From Flavobacterium sp. 140616W15 (GTDB lineage Bacteria; Bacteroidota; Bacteroidia; Flavobacteriales; Flavobacteriaceae), in assembly GCF_003668995.1 (NCBI RefSeq), contig NZ_CP033068.1:806001-870000 (forward strand): a DNA stretch of 64,000 nucleotides. The letters run 5' to 3'. A program made the position numbers and the translations under genes. How positions within the stretch are numbered: position 1 is the stretch's first letter; each line of letters starts with the position of its first letter. Positions 33,899 through 41,878 of this stretch are shown in pieces. The notes under the pieces are model-generated. The model did no database searches. It saw only the letters and a program-made list of their open reading frames with translations, and was not told the DNA's origin.

Positions 33899-34474
33899 CT
33901 ATTGATTGTTCCCACTATTTGTAGTTTTAGGTAAAAAACGATTATCCCTAAACTCATCAAAACTCATAGGAACTAATTGTATATTTAATGAGTCTGAAAA
34001 GTCAATAACATTAAAAGTCATATTATTTAAAAGAAGATCTTTCTGTTGTATATTGTCATTATTTTTGTAATAATCTTTGAATATTATAGATTTTATTTTT
34101 TTAGAAACTATTAAGTCGCCTCCTTTTATTTCTGTCAATTTTTTTTGAATATTCAGGAAGTAAGAACCTTTTTTGAACTCAAGATCTTTAAAATAATAAT
34201 TGTTTGCATCAAGGCAGAAACAATATATATTCATTGTATCCTTATTTTTTATAAAATCAAATTGTTTTTTGTAAAAAGATGGATCGAAATTGTATTTTGC
34301 TTTATCTGTTTTTAATAGTAAATTTTTATTGTATACAATTGGAGCAAAGCTTTTAATTGTAGCTGTGTTGAAAATATAATAATTATAATCATATGATTTT
34401 GGAACCGACAAAGGTTTACAGCTATAAAATAAAAATGATATAAAGCTAAAATATAATATTGCTGTATTTTTCAT
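33899..34474 (-). CDS. Lipoprotein, candidate immunity protein
   Basis: A 191-aa lipoprotein (MKNTAILYFSFISFLFYSCK; lipobox Cys19). The mature part is Asn/Tyr/Lys-rich with an internal YCFCLDANNYYF, and no family is recognised. Its ATG overlaps the TGA of the upstream effector fragment (34471-34473) as ATGA, so translation was coupled. This is the third case in the island of a lipoprotein directly behind a broken effector tail. Confidence 0.6.
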   Translation of the reverse strand: MKNTAILYFSFISFLFYSCKPLSVPKSYDYNYYIFNTATIKSFAPIVYNKNLLLKTDKAKYNFDPSFYKKQFDFIKNKDTMNIYCFCLDANNYYFKDLEFKKGSYFLNIQKKLTEIKGGDLIVSKKIKSIIFKDYYKNNDNIQQKDLLLNNMTFNVIDFSDSLNIQLVPMSFDEFRDNRFLPKTTNSGNNQ

Positions 34475-34676
34475 ATCCCAGTTATCCCTTGATTAATTGC
34501 CGTTTTAATTTTATCTATTAAATTTTTTGTAGACGAATTTACAAAAGATTTAGTTGTTCCGTTCACACTATTGTAGCTAGCATTGCCACATGAAAGTGAC
34601 CAGTAGCTTTAGTTACTACATTTGGTAATTTTGATTTTATCCATTCTTCTCTTAATTTAGCTACACGATAAAAAAT
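34471..34676 (-). pseudogene. Frameshifted effector C-terminus
   Basis: It continues the frame of the chimeric ORF 34677-35090 past its stop (YRVAKLREEWIKSKLPN…) and then shifts into SLSCGNASYNSVNGTTKSF… to NQGITGI, ending in TGA that overlaps the next start. At least one nonsense and one frameshift are needed to explain it. No enzyme motif is seen. Confidence 0.5.
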
Positions 34677-35090
34677 TTAATTTGATAAGTAATTACCTCC
34701 TGGTCCACTAAAAATTTTTGAATTTTGGAAATTATTTTTTGTAGCGATTAAAGACTCCCCATTCTCAGTTATTTTATATCCGCCATTAAATACCGCAGGA
34801 GACGGATCTTGTGTAAATTTATCAGGTAAGGTTGTAACAATAGTTTTAGCAGAAGAAATATTAACACCCTCACTGCCGTTTTCTATTTCACTACTAGGAT
34901 CTAAGAGGCCTGTTTCTACATCAGGTAATAAAACATCATTAATCCATCTAGGATTATAATTAATTAGAAAGTTTGTCAAATGAATGTCATCAGTTTTTGG
35001 AACTTTACTAATTTCTTTTCCCCATTCTTTAAAGTCTATTATTTTATTAATAAAAGATATCTGATATTGATTTATTATATTTTGGTTCAT
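34677..35090 (-). CDS. Chimeric ORF: immunity-like N-terminus joined to effector tail
   Basis: A 137-aa frame. Residues 1-74 (MNQNIIN…FINKI…LLPD…SEIENGSE) are homologous to the intact 120-aa protein at 36541-36903. Residues 75-137 (…FNGGYKITENGESLIATK…) have no match there and continue in frame, past the stop, into the effector remnant 34471-34676. I read this as a recombination joint near nt 34868 between a small-protein gene and an effector C-terminus. The product is unlikely to be functional as either. Confidence 0.5.
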   Translation of the reverse strand: MNQNIINQYQISFINKIIDFKEWGKEISKVPKTDDIHLTNFLINYNPRWINDVLLPDVETGLLDPSSEIENGSEGVNISSAKTIVTTLPDKFTQDPSPAVFNGGYKITENGESLIATKNNFQNSKIFSGPGGNYLSN

Positions 35091-35183
35091 ATGATTTTCC
35101 TTAATATTAAAATATCGCGTATGCAGTTTTTATCATGGAATACACAGCAATTGCGAACACTTTGTGGAGCGGGATGTAGATAA

Positions 35184-35516
35184 TTATCCAATAACTCTTT
35201 GAATCTCATCTCCATTATTATCATGAATAATATGCAGAATTAAATTACCTTGCTCATCCCAGTATTTATAAGTATTATATAGTCTATTGAATTTTTTAAA
35301 TTTTTCTTCCTGTAATTGACCATTATCATAATAATGTACAATACGGCCATCAGTATAACCGTTTTTTACTTCGATTTCACCTATAAGGTTTCCATTATTA
35401 TGAAATTCTTCAATAATTCCTGTAAAGGGAACTCCTTGATAAAAGTAAGTACTTCCTCCTCCTGCATCTGGATGTTTTATTTCAATACTATCATCATTAA
35501 AATTAATTCTTATCAT
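35184..35516 (-). CDS. MORN/YwqK-family antitoxin-like protein, copy 2
   Basis: A 110-aa protein, paralog of 26212-26544, with identical N-terminal MIRINFNDDSIEIKHPDAGG and near-identical C-terminal YKYWDEQGNLILHIIHDNNG. The middle (FYQGVPFTGIIEEFHNNGNL; GRIVHYYDNGQLQEE) has drifted or been replaced. It is 6 bases behind the small ORF 35523-35699. YwqK-like repeat proteins are found as antitoxin or immunity partners. Confidence 0.7.
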   Translation of the reverse strand: MIRINFNDDSIEIKHPDAGGGSTYFYQGVPFTGIIEEFHNNGNLIGEIEVKNGYTDGRIVHYYDNGQLQEEKFKKFNRLYNTYKYWDEQGNLILHIIHDNNGDEIQRVIG

Positions 35517-35522
35517 ATTTTA

Positions 35523-35699
35523 TTATTTTATGAACGTTATTAAATCTGTAATATAAAAGCAATCAGCACAAGTTTGCATTATTATTATTATTATTATTAT
35601 ATTTTCTGGTTCTGCAACAATATTTCTATTGTATCCTAAAACATTATTTTTCAACCAATCATCAAAAAAATGTCCTCTGTCCAATTTTCTTATATTCAC
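35523..35699 (-). CDS. Small conserved ORF or effector tip upstream of MORN gene, copy 2
   Basis: A 58-aa GTG-started frame (VNIRKLDRGHFFDDWLKNN…), matching copy 1 at 26551-26721 except for a few changes and two extra Ile codons from ATT expansion. Confidence 0.45.
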   Translation of the reverse strand: MNIRKLDRGHFFDDWLKNNVLGYNRNIVAEPENIIIIIIIMQTCADCFYITDLITFIK

Positions 35700-35725
35700 G
35701 AGTGAGACGTTTGCGTCAGCAGGGA

Positions 35726-35797
35726 ATGATTATTTAACAGACATTGTTTAATAATCTTTTTGGACACAGAAAATGATTTTCTGTGTTATTGTTGTTT
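35726..35797. repeat. Partial copy of repeat R2
   Basis: The last ~70 bp of R2 (GATTATTTAACAGACATTGTTTAATAATC hairpin and the AGAAAATGATTTTCTGTG hairpin) recur here. It lies between the end of gene 35879-36541 and the small ORF/MORN cassette, so it again marks a cassette border. Confidence 0.75.
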
Positions 35798-35878
35798 GTA
35801 TTTAGAACTTAAAGAAGAGCAAAGTTTTTTAAACTAGTTAAATTGGACTTCACTTAATAGACTTTTTGTTTTTAGTCA

Positions 35879-36541
35879 TTAAAAAGATATAGGAGGCAAA
35901 AATTCATCATTTAGGAGCCAATCTACAATATTTTGAGAATAGTTACTTAAATATGATATAGTCTCATTTCGATCAAAAAGCTCGATGTCCTGATCATCAT
36001 CACTTAATCCAGGATCAAATCTAGCTACTTCAAAAGAATTTCCATATCCTTGGTATCCTGTTGATAAATTAGGAATTTCATATGCATAGTCATTGTTCTT
36101 AGCTCCAAAATAAAATATTTTTCCTATTCCTCGATATTCTGAGTCTGTTGGGGCTAATTCATGATTAAATCCTTCCCATGCGCCTATTCGGCCTGAAGGA
36201 TCTATTAGTTCTTTTGTTGTTACTTGCTGATTAACAAATGTTTCTCCTTCTTTCCAGAAAATTTCTTTAGTTTCTATAATATAAGGAGGGTGTGTTTGAT
36301 TATCTCTAGTTTTTATATATAATGCCGTAATAGTTAGTATATCTTTATATTTGGTGAAAATTTCTTCATCAGTTTCTCCATGGTCTTTATAATAAATGAC
36401 AGATTCAATTTTCGAGTAAAGTTTATCTTCTATTATTTTAACTATTCCATTTTGGAGATACTCTTTATAATGAGCCCCTTCTAATTCTGCCTGTTGAACA
36501 GTGATTAATTTGTCAGAAATGTTTTTATATTGTATTTCCAT
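35879..36541 (-). CDS. Hypothetical protein, MEI-x-Y-x-N family
   Basis: A 220-aa soluble protein. It starts MEIQYKNISDKLITVQQ, like the 199-aa protein at 37014-37613 (MEITYTNLYGKTLTAQQ), so both belong to one family I cannot name. The C-terminal half is acidic (FDPGLSDDDQDIELFDRNE). Its ATG overlaps the stop of 36541-36903 by one base (TAATG), so the pair is translationally coupled. Context suggests an immunity-type or sensor protein; no direct evidence. Confidence 0.55.
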   Translation of the reverse strand: MEIQYKNISDKLITVQQAELEGAHYKEYLQNGIVKIIEDKLYSKIESVIYYKDHGETDEEIFTKYKDILTITALYIKTRDNQTHPPYIIETKEIFWKEGETFVNQQVTTKELIDPSGRIGAWEGFNHELAPTDSEYRGIGKIFYFGAKNNDYAYEIPNLSTGYQGYGNSFEVARFDPGLSDDDQDIELFDRNETISYLSNYSQNIVDWLLNDEFLPPISF

Positions 36542-36903
36542 TAGACTTTATTTCCATTTAATGGTGGAGTTAATAAAAAATCTCTCCAACCTATTACTAT
36601 TTCTTTAAAATCTTTTGTAGTAATCTGATAAGTGAATCCATTATCATCATAAAAATCAACTTTGTCTTGATATAATATTATGCTAATTGTTTCGCTTCCA
36701 TTTTCAATTTCGCTAGTAGCACTTGATAAAGCTTCTTCAATATCAGGTAAAAGGAGTTTATTGATTTCATCAGCATTCCAATCAAACAAAAATGCGCTAA
36801 AAGTATCATTTTTTAAATTAGGTATTTTAGTGATTTTTTGGTCATATTGAGATATTTTATTTATAAATTCAATTTTGTACAGGTTAATAATATTTTGATT
36901 CAT
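36541..36903 (-). CDS. Hypothetical protein, MNQNIIN family (intact)
   Basis: A 120-aa soluble protein (MNQNIINLYKIEFINKI…LLPDIEEALSSATSEIENGSE…) ending in LTPPLNGNKV. Its first ~74 residues are homologous to the chimeric ORF at 34677. It is coupled to 35879-36541. The upstream spacer (about 36915-36981) is repeated before the other MNQNIIN gene (about 35105-35165). Family not recognised. Confidence 0.55.
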   Translation of the reverse strand: MNQNIINLYKIEFINKISQYDQKITKIPNLKNDTFSAFLFDWNADEINKLLLPDIEEALSSATSEIENGSETISIILYQDKVDFYDDNGFTYQITTKDFKEIVIGWRDFLLTPPLNGNKV

Positions 36904-37013
36904 ATAAATTTGTTTAATATTAAAAAATTGGGAACGCAGTTTTTATCATGGAATGCACAGCAATTGCGAACGCTTTGTGAATCGGGTGTCGAGATAGATA
37001 TATAATAAATGAC

Positions 37014-37613
37014 CTATGCAATAACAATCCCATTAGGTATTGCTGGCTCAGCATTCAAGTAGTAAGAAGAATACTGATCCCACCATTCAAAATTAGGAAT
37101 TAGATTTAATTCGCTAAATCTATATTGCTCAAGGAACTGTTTTACTCTGTTTGATACAATTACAGAAGCTAGTTCACCTGAACTATAATATTGAAATTCA
37201 AATTCATAACCTTCTTCTTGATTTTCATAATATTTATATGTTTTATTATAAATAGGAATATTTGTTTGAATATTTAAGTCTTGTGATATTATTATTACTC
37301 CATTTGATTCAATTTCTAATTCCTTACTCTCAAGTATTTTATTGAAATAAGTAAAACAATGAAATTTGGTATAGTTAGCATCAATATCTTCAATTTCAAT
37401 TATTCCAATTAACTCAGTATTCTGTAATAATAAATCTTGATGCGAACTACCTAATTCAATATAATTTAGTTGATTAAAAAGTACATTGTTTTCATAAAAT
37501 TCTTTTTTTCTAAGTCTATTATCTTCTTTAAATATTTTAATAAAAATGTCACTTGATTCAATTTGTTGTGCAGTAAGTGTTTTTCCGTATAGATTGGTAT
37601 ATGTTATTTCCAT
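37014..37613 (-). CDS. Hypothetical protein, MEI-x-Y-x-N family
   Basis: A 199-aa soluble protein and the first gene of the island on the minus strand. The N-terminus matches the family of 35879-36541; the middle has YKYYENQEEGYEFEFQYYSSGELASV, a MORN-like segment. No signal or membrane helix. Function unknown. Confidence 0.55.
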   Translation of the reverse strand: MEITYTNLYGKTLTAQQIESSDIFIKIFKEDNRLRKKEFYENNVLFNQLNYIELGSSHQDLLLQNTELIGIIEIEDIDANYTKFHCFTYFNKILESKELEIESNGVIIISQDLNIQTNIPIYNKTYKYYENQEEGYEFEFQYYSSGELASVIVSNRVKQFLEQYRFSELNLIPNFEWWDQYSSYYLNAEPAIPNGIVIA

Positions 37614-37936
37614 TTATTTATGTCGATTAAAATGCTGTAAGAAGGTGTACTGCCTTGATATATTGAATTATAATTTGCAATCTATTGATTTTTTTACAAA
37701 ACCTGTTTAGATAGAATTACTATGAATATAATTTAATTTTTGCTCGAAAACTTTTAATGACCAAATCTCAATAGGTTTATTGTTTTGTTGCCAAAATTGC
37801 CTGATTTCACATTACTTTTTTTCGGCTCTCTCAAGCCTATTATATATTGAGCTAATATAAGAAATAGTTTATGTCAATGATCGGGAAGATTGCGTAAGCA
37901 GAGGAACTAATTTTGGAATTATATTTTTCAAATTAA
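37614..37936. other. Gene-free border between island and metal-efflux operon
   Basis: AT-rich sequence with no credible frame or RNA. It ends at the terminator of the efflux operon and marks the right edge of the accessory island. Confidence 0.55.
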
Positions 37937-37974
37937 AAAAGGGCGTCTATACAAAATCGTATAAACGCCCTTTT
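37937..37974 (-). terminator. Terminator of the metal-efflux operon
   Basis: Stem AAAAGGGCGT…TATAC / GTATA…ACGCCCTTTT with loop AAAATC, 18 bases after the ATPase stop at 37992. Confidence 0.88.
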
Positions 37975-37991
37975 ACTATAGAATAAGCTGT

Positions 37992-40010
37992 TTAAAATTT
38001 CATTCTTTGAATTCGTACAGCATTTAATATCGCAAGTAAAGCAACTCCAACATCGGCAAAAACGGCTTCCCACATCGTTGCTAAACCTCCGGCACCAAGT
38101 ACCAATACAACGGCTTTTACAACAAATGCTAAAGTGATGTTTTGCCAAACGATTTGTTTGGTTTTTTTACCAATGTTTATAGCGGTATAAATTTTTGTTG
38201 GTTGATCGTTTTGGATAACAATATCAGCAGTTTCAATTGTAGCATCGCTTCCTAAACCACCCATTGCAATTCCTGCATGAGCCAATGCAACAACTGGAGC
38301 ATCATTTACACCATCACCAACAAAAGCAATTTTTAGGTTTTTTTCTTTTAGAGCTGTTACTTTCTCGACTTTGTTCTCTGGTAATAAATCTCCGTAAGCT
38401 TCATCGATATTCAGTTCTTTTGCTACAGCATTAACAACAGCAGTTTTATCACCCGAAAGCATAACTGTCTTTACATTTATACTATGTAAACTTTGAATTG
38501 CTTGTTTAGCATCTTCCTTAATTTCATCGGCGATTAAAAAATAACCTGCATATTTTTGGTTGATGGCAACAACGATTATGGTAAATGGAGTAGTATCAAT
38601 CTCAGGGTCATAGCTAATATTGAATTTTTTCATTAGTTTGACATTACCAGCTAAGATTTCATTTCCATCAACTTTTCCTTTTAAACCATGACCAGCAATT
38701 TCTTCTACATCGGTAACTGAAACGCTTTTTTCAGAACCTTTTGCATATTCGATAATAGCAGTTCCCACAGGATGTGTTGATTTGGTTTCGAGAGCTGCCG
38801 TGTATTTTACTAAATCAGCTTCAGGAATGCCTATTGCAACTACTTTTTGAACATTAAAAACACCTTTAGTCAATGTTCCTGTTTTGTCCATTACAACAAC
38901 TTCTATAGCAGCCATGATGTCTAGAAAACTAGAACCTTTAAATAGGATTCCGTTTTTACTAGCTGCTCCAATTCCTCCAAAATAACCCAGCGGAATAGAA
39001 ATAACTAAGGCACAAGGACAAGAAATAACTAAGAATACTAAGGCTCTGTATAACCAATCTCTAAAAATGTAATCATCTACAAATAAGTAAGGTAATAAAC
39101 AAATAACGATAGCCGAATATACTACAATGGGAGTATAGATTTTAGCAAATTTACGAATGAATAGTTCTGTAGGTGCTTTTTTTGCAGTTGCATCCTGAAC
39201 CATTTCTAGAATCTTAGATAATTTGCTATCGGTATATAAAGCTGTAACTCGTACTTGGGCAACCGAATTTAGATTAATCATTCCTGCCAAAACACTTTCG
39301 CCTTTACTTTTGGTGTCAGGTTTGCTTTCACCCGTTAAAGCTGCTGTATTAAACGAAGCAGTGTCTGAAAGCAATTCGCCATCAAGACCTAATTTTTCTC
39401 CAGGTTTAAGCTGAATTATAGATCCGATTTGCACACTTTTTGCCTTGATGATTTTTGGCTGATTGTTTTCTAAAATAGTAACTTCGTCAGGACGTTGGTC
39501 TAATAGTGTTTTAATATTTGCTTTTGCTCTGGTAACTGCCAATGTTTGGAAAGTTTCGCCAATAGCATAAAACAACATTACTGCAACTCCTTCGGGGTAT
39601 TCACCAATAGCAAAAGCTCCAATTGTAGCAATACTCATGAGTAAAAACTCCGAAAAGAAAGAACCCTTTCGGGCACTTTCTAATGCTTCTTTAAGTACAG
39701 GGAAACCAACGGGTAAATAAGCGATTATATACCAAATTGTACGTATCCAGCCTGTAAACCAGCTTTGCGGTAAATAATTATCAAAAACGATAGCAATAAT
39801 CAATAAAACAAAACTAATTATGGCTGGAGCAAACATCTGAAAAATTGTTTGGTCTCCTCCAGAATGGTCGTGTCCGTCATGATCATCATGAGTTTCTGGC
39901 TCATCGTGTGAACAGCATCCTGAGTGCCCTTTTTTTGAAGAGTTTTTGTTGGGCGTTTTACAATCTACTCCCTCCTTGTTATTCTCGTCGGGTTTATGTT
40001 GATGTTCCAT
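37992..40010 (-). CDS. Zn/Cd/Co-exporting P1B-type ATPase
   Basis: A 672-aa inner-membrane P-type ATPase that pumps divalent soft metals (ZntA/CadA type) out of the cytoplasm. I choose ATG 40010 (MEHQHKPDENNKEG), 2 bases after the methyltransferase stop. The N-terminus (residues 1-52) is not an HMA domain but a His/Cys-rich tail (GHSGCCSHDEPETHDDHDGHDH), a metal-binding region. The membrane CPC motif is at about 329-331 (SCPCALV), the phosphorylated Asp in DKTGTLT at about 374, and the hinge GDGVNDAP lies near 570. It is the last gene of the operon. About 103 bp of it recur at 28228-28330. Confidence 0.92.
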   Translation of the reverse strand: MEHQHKPDENNKEGVDCKTPNKNSSKKGHSGCCSHDEPETHDDHDGHDHSGGDQTIFQMFAPAIISFVLLIIAIVFDNYLPQSWFTGWIRTIWYIIAYLPVGFPVLKEALESARKGSFFSEFLLMSIATIGAFAIGEYPEGVAVMLFYAIGETFQTLAVTRAKANIKTLLDQRPDEVTILENNQPKIIKAKSVQIGSIIQLKPGEKLGLDGELLSDTASFNTAALTGESKPDTKSKGESVLAGMINLNSVAQVRVTALYTDSKLSKILEMVQDATAKKAPTELFIRKFAKIYTPIVVYSAIVICLLPYLFVDDYIFRDWLYRALVFLVISCPCALVISIPLGYFGGIGAASKNGILFKGSSFLDIMAAIEVVVMDKTGTLTKGVFNVQKVVAIGIPEADLVKYTAALETKSTHPVGTAIIEYAKGSEKSVSVTDVEEIAGHGLKGKVDGNEILAGNVKLMKKFNISYDPEIDTTPFTIIVVAINQKYAGYFLIADEIKEDAKQAIQSLHSINVKTVMLSGDKTAVVNAVAKELNIDEAYGDLLPENKVEKVTALKEKNLKIAFVGDGVNDAPVVALAHAGIAMGGLGSDATIETADIVIQNDQPTKIYTAINIGKKTKQIVWQNITLAFVVKAVVLVLGAGGLATMWEAVFADVGVALLAILNAVRIQRMKF

Positions 40011-40012
40011 GT

Positions 40013-40624
40013 TTATTTTTTTATAAAGCCACAAAATTGAAAATTTTGTGTTGTGTTAAATGGTGTAATATGATTTTCGGTAAAACATTTTAATACTTCA
40101 AAATTATTTTGAAAAGTATTTTTCATTTCCTTTTCAGAATATTGTTTTATTTCTAATCCGCTACATTTTAATGGTCCATTTTCTGAAAAAGCTCCTAATA
40201 AAAAATGCCCATTAGGATTGACTGCATTAGTTATAATAGAGGTATATTTTTGGATATTTTCATTATCAGTTAAAAAATGAAAAACAGCTCTGTCGTGCCA
40301 AAAGTCAAATTTTACATCGGGAATAAATTCGGTAATATCAGAAATAATCCAGTGTACTGAATTTGCTTTTTCTCCTAAGCGCATTTTTACTTTTTCTAAT
40401 GCTGTTCCCGAAATATCCAATACCCAGATATTTAGATATCCTTTCTCTAGCAAAGCATCCACTAAGTTACTATCGCCACCACCAACATCAATGATATTGG
40501 CAGTTTTTGATAGTTTTAAACTTTCTATATAATCTATTGCAGTTTTAGGGTATTCTTGAGTCCAACTTACCTCATTTGGAGTTTTGGTTGTGAATACATT
40601 TTCCCAATGTTGCTTATTATTCAT
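40013..40624 (-). CDS. Class I SAM-dependent methyltransferase
   Basis: A 203-aa cytoplasmic methyltransferase; start at 40624 (MNNKQHWENVFTTK), 10 bases after the adaptor stop. The SAM-binding loop is IIDVGGGDSNLVDALLE (about residues 44-60). Motif II-like VLDISGTALEKVK and the FWHDRAVFHFL segment suit the TehB/thiopurine-methyltransferase-like branch. Placed inside a metal-efflux operon between adaptor and ATPase, it may methylate a metal(loid) or a thiol; the substrate is not shown by the sequence. Confidence 0.82.
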   Translation of the reverse strand: MNNKQHWENVFTTKTPNEVSWTQEYPKTAIDYIESLKLSKTANIIDVGGGDSNLVDALLEKGYLNIWVLDISGTALEKVKMRLGEKANSVHWIISDITEFIPDVKFDFWHDRAVFHFLTDNENIQKYTSIITNAVNPNGHFLLGAFSENGPLKCSGLEIKQYSEKEMKNTFQNNFEVLKCFTENHITPFNTTQNFQFCGFIKK

Positions 40625-40634
40625 TTTAATTTTT

Positions 40635-41867
40635 TTAATGCGTGTGTTCTCCACCACCTTTTTGAGCTGCCAATAAGTAGAAAGCACCTTGTGTAACAAT
40701 TTGACTATTTTCAGGGATTGAAGTTACAAATTTTATTTCGGTATATCCCATATCGGTAGTACCAGGAATAACTTCTATTGCTTTAAAATGTATTTCTCCT
40801 TGTCCTTCTTCATGCGCTCCCTCAGATTCATTTTCATGATCGTGTTTTGTGTCTTTTTTAGGATGTGCATTTTCTTTTATGTAGATAAAAAATTTGTCTC
40901 CATTTTTTACAATAGCTCCTTTTGGTAGAGCAGGAACAGTTGCTTTATCTAGGTTGATGTTGGCAGAAACATACATTCCAGAGATTAGATCTTTGGCGTC
41001 ATCTGGATTTATTTTTGCGTGAACAGCTACTGTTTTACTTTCGTTAGAGAATGATTTATTGATACCAAATATTTTTCCTTTTATCGATTTATTAGACTGA
41101 TTGGTTAAGATAAAATCGACTTCCTGACCAATCGAAATCGATCCTAAATCTTTTTCATATACGTTTAAATCCAAGTGCATTTGGCTGTTATCAGAAACTT
41201 CAAATAAAGTAATTCCAGTTTCGGCAAACGCCCCTTTGGCAATGTTTATTTCACCTACATAGCCACTTATAGGAGATATGATTGGAATTAAAGCGCTGTT
41301 GCTAGATGGACTTACATTTAATGCCTGTAATCTGCTTTTTGCGGCTTGAGCTCTCGTTTTTTCTACAGCTAGTTTAGCTTTTACCTCCTGAAATATTTTT
41401 CGAGGATTTACATTTTCATCAGCCAATGTTTTCTGACGGTTGTATTCTAATTGTAAATATTCGATATTAGCTGTAGCCGATTTATAATCCTCAAGCATTC
41501 CTACAACTTCCAGATTTTGGATGGTTGCAAGAACTTTTCCTTTATTTACAAAAGTACCTTCTAAAACAAAGATGTCTTTAACTGTACCACCAAGTAATGT
41601 AGCAATTTTAGCTGAATTTTGAGGAGGAACAGTTGTATATCCAGTGGCTTTAATAATGGTTTTTAGGTTGCGGTTTTCTACTTTACCAAACTGAATACCA
41701 ACAGTTTTAAATTGTGCTTCAGTTAAGGCTACTTCAGTTTCTGCTTTCTCTTCTTCATCATGAGTTTCTTCGGTTTTTTTCTCGTTGCATGATGTTAAAA
41801 TCAACATTAAAAAAGCAATTGGAAGTAGAGTAGTAGTTTGGCTTATTATATTTTTTATATTTTTCAT
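40635..41867 (-). CDS. RND efflux periplasmic adaptor (CzcB/CusB type)
   Basis: A 410-aa membrane-fusion lipoprotein that links the inner-membrane RND pump to the outer-membrane channel. Lipobox Cys27 (LMLILTSC). It has a barrel-sandwich hybrid (IATLLGGTVKDIFVLEGTFV; ISPISGYVGEINIAKGAF) around a helical hairpin (about residues 130-190) and a C-terminal beta-barrel. A His/Asp/Glu-rich loop (HPKKDTKHDHENESEGAHEE, about 340-360) and the end GGEHTH are likely metal-binding. It lies 11 bases after the pump gene. Confidence 0.92.
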   Translation of the reverse strand: MKNIKNIISQTTTLLPIAFLMLILTSCNEKKTEETHDEEEKAETEVALTEAQFKTVGIQFGKVENRNLKTIIKATGYTTVPPQNSAKIATLLGGTVKDIFVLEGTFVNKGKVLATIQNLEVVGMLEDYKSATANIEYLQLEYNRQKTLADENVNPRKIFQEVKAKLAVEKTRAQAAKSRLQALNVSPSSNSALIPIISPISGYVGEINIAKGAFAETGITLFEVSDNSQMHLDLNVYEKDLGSISIGQEVDFILTNQSNKSIKGKIFGINKSFSNESKTVAVHAKINPDDAKDLISGMYVSANINLDKATVPALPKGAIVKNGDKFFIYIKENAHPKKDTKHDHENESEGAHEEGQGEIHFKAIEVIPGTTDMGYTEIKFVTSIPENSQIVTQGAFYLLAAQKGGGEHTH

Positions 41868-41878
41868 TGTAGTGAATA

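Larger units (their letters stand above)
35143..35724. repeat. Direct repeat R3, copy 2 (582 bp, carries a MORN gene)
   Basis: Second copy of 26171-26746. It begins in a spacer (CACAGCAATTGCGAAC…TTTGTG) that also occurs upstream of another cassette at about 36958-36981. Confidence 0.85.

Noticed and set aside
22774..37936. CRISPR array or integron in the island
   Set aside because: Repeats are few, of different length and irregularly spaced; no attC-like series, integrase or cas gene is present.
37933..38148. 71-codon Cys-rich minus-strand ORF
   Set aside because: Out-of-frame reading of the ATPase 3' end and its terminator.
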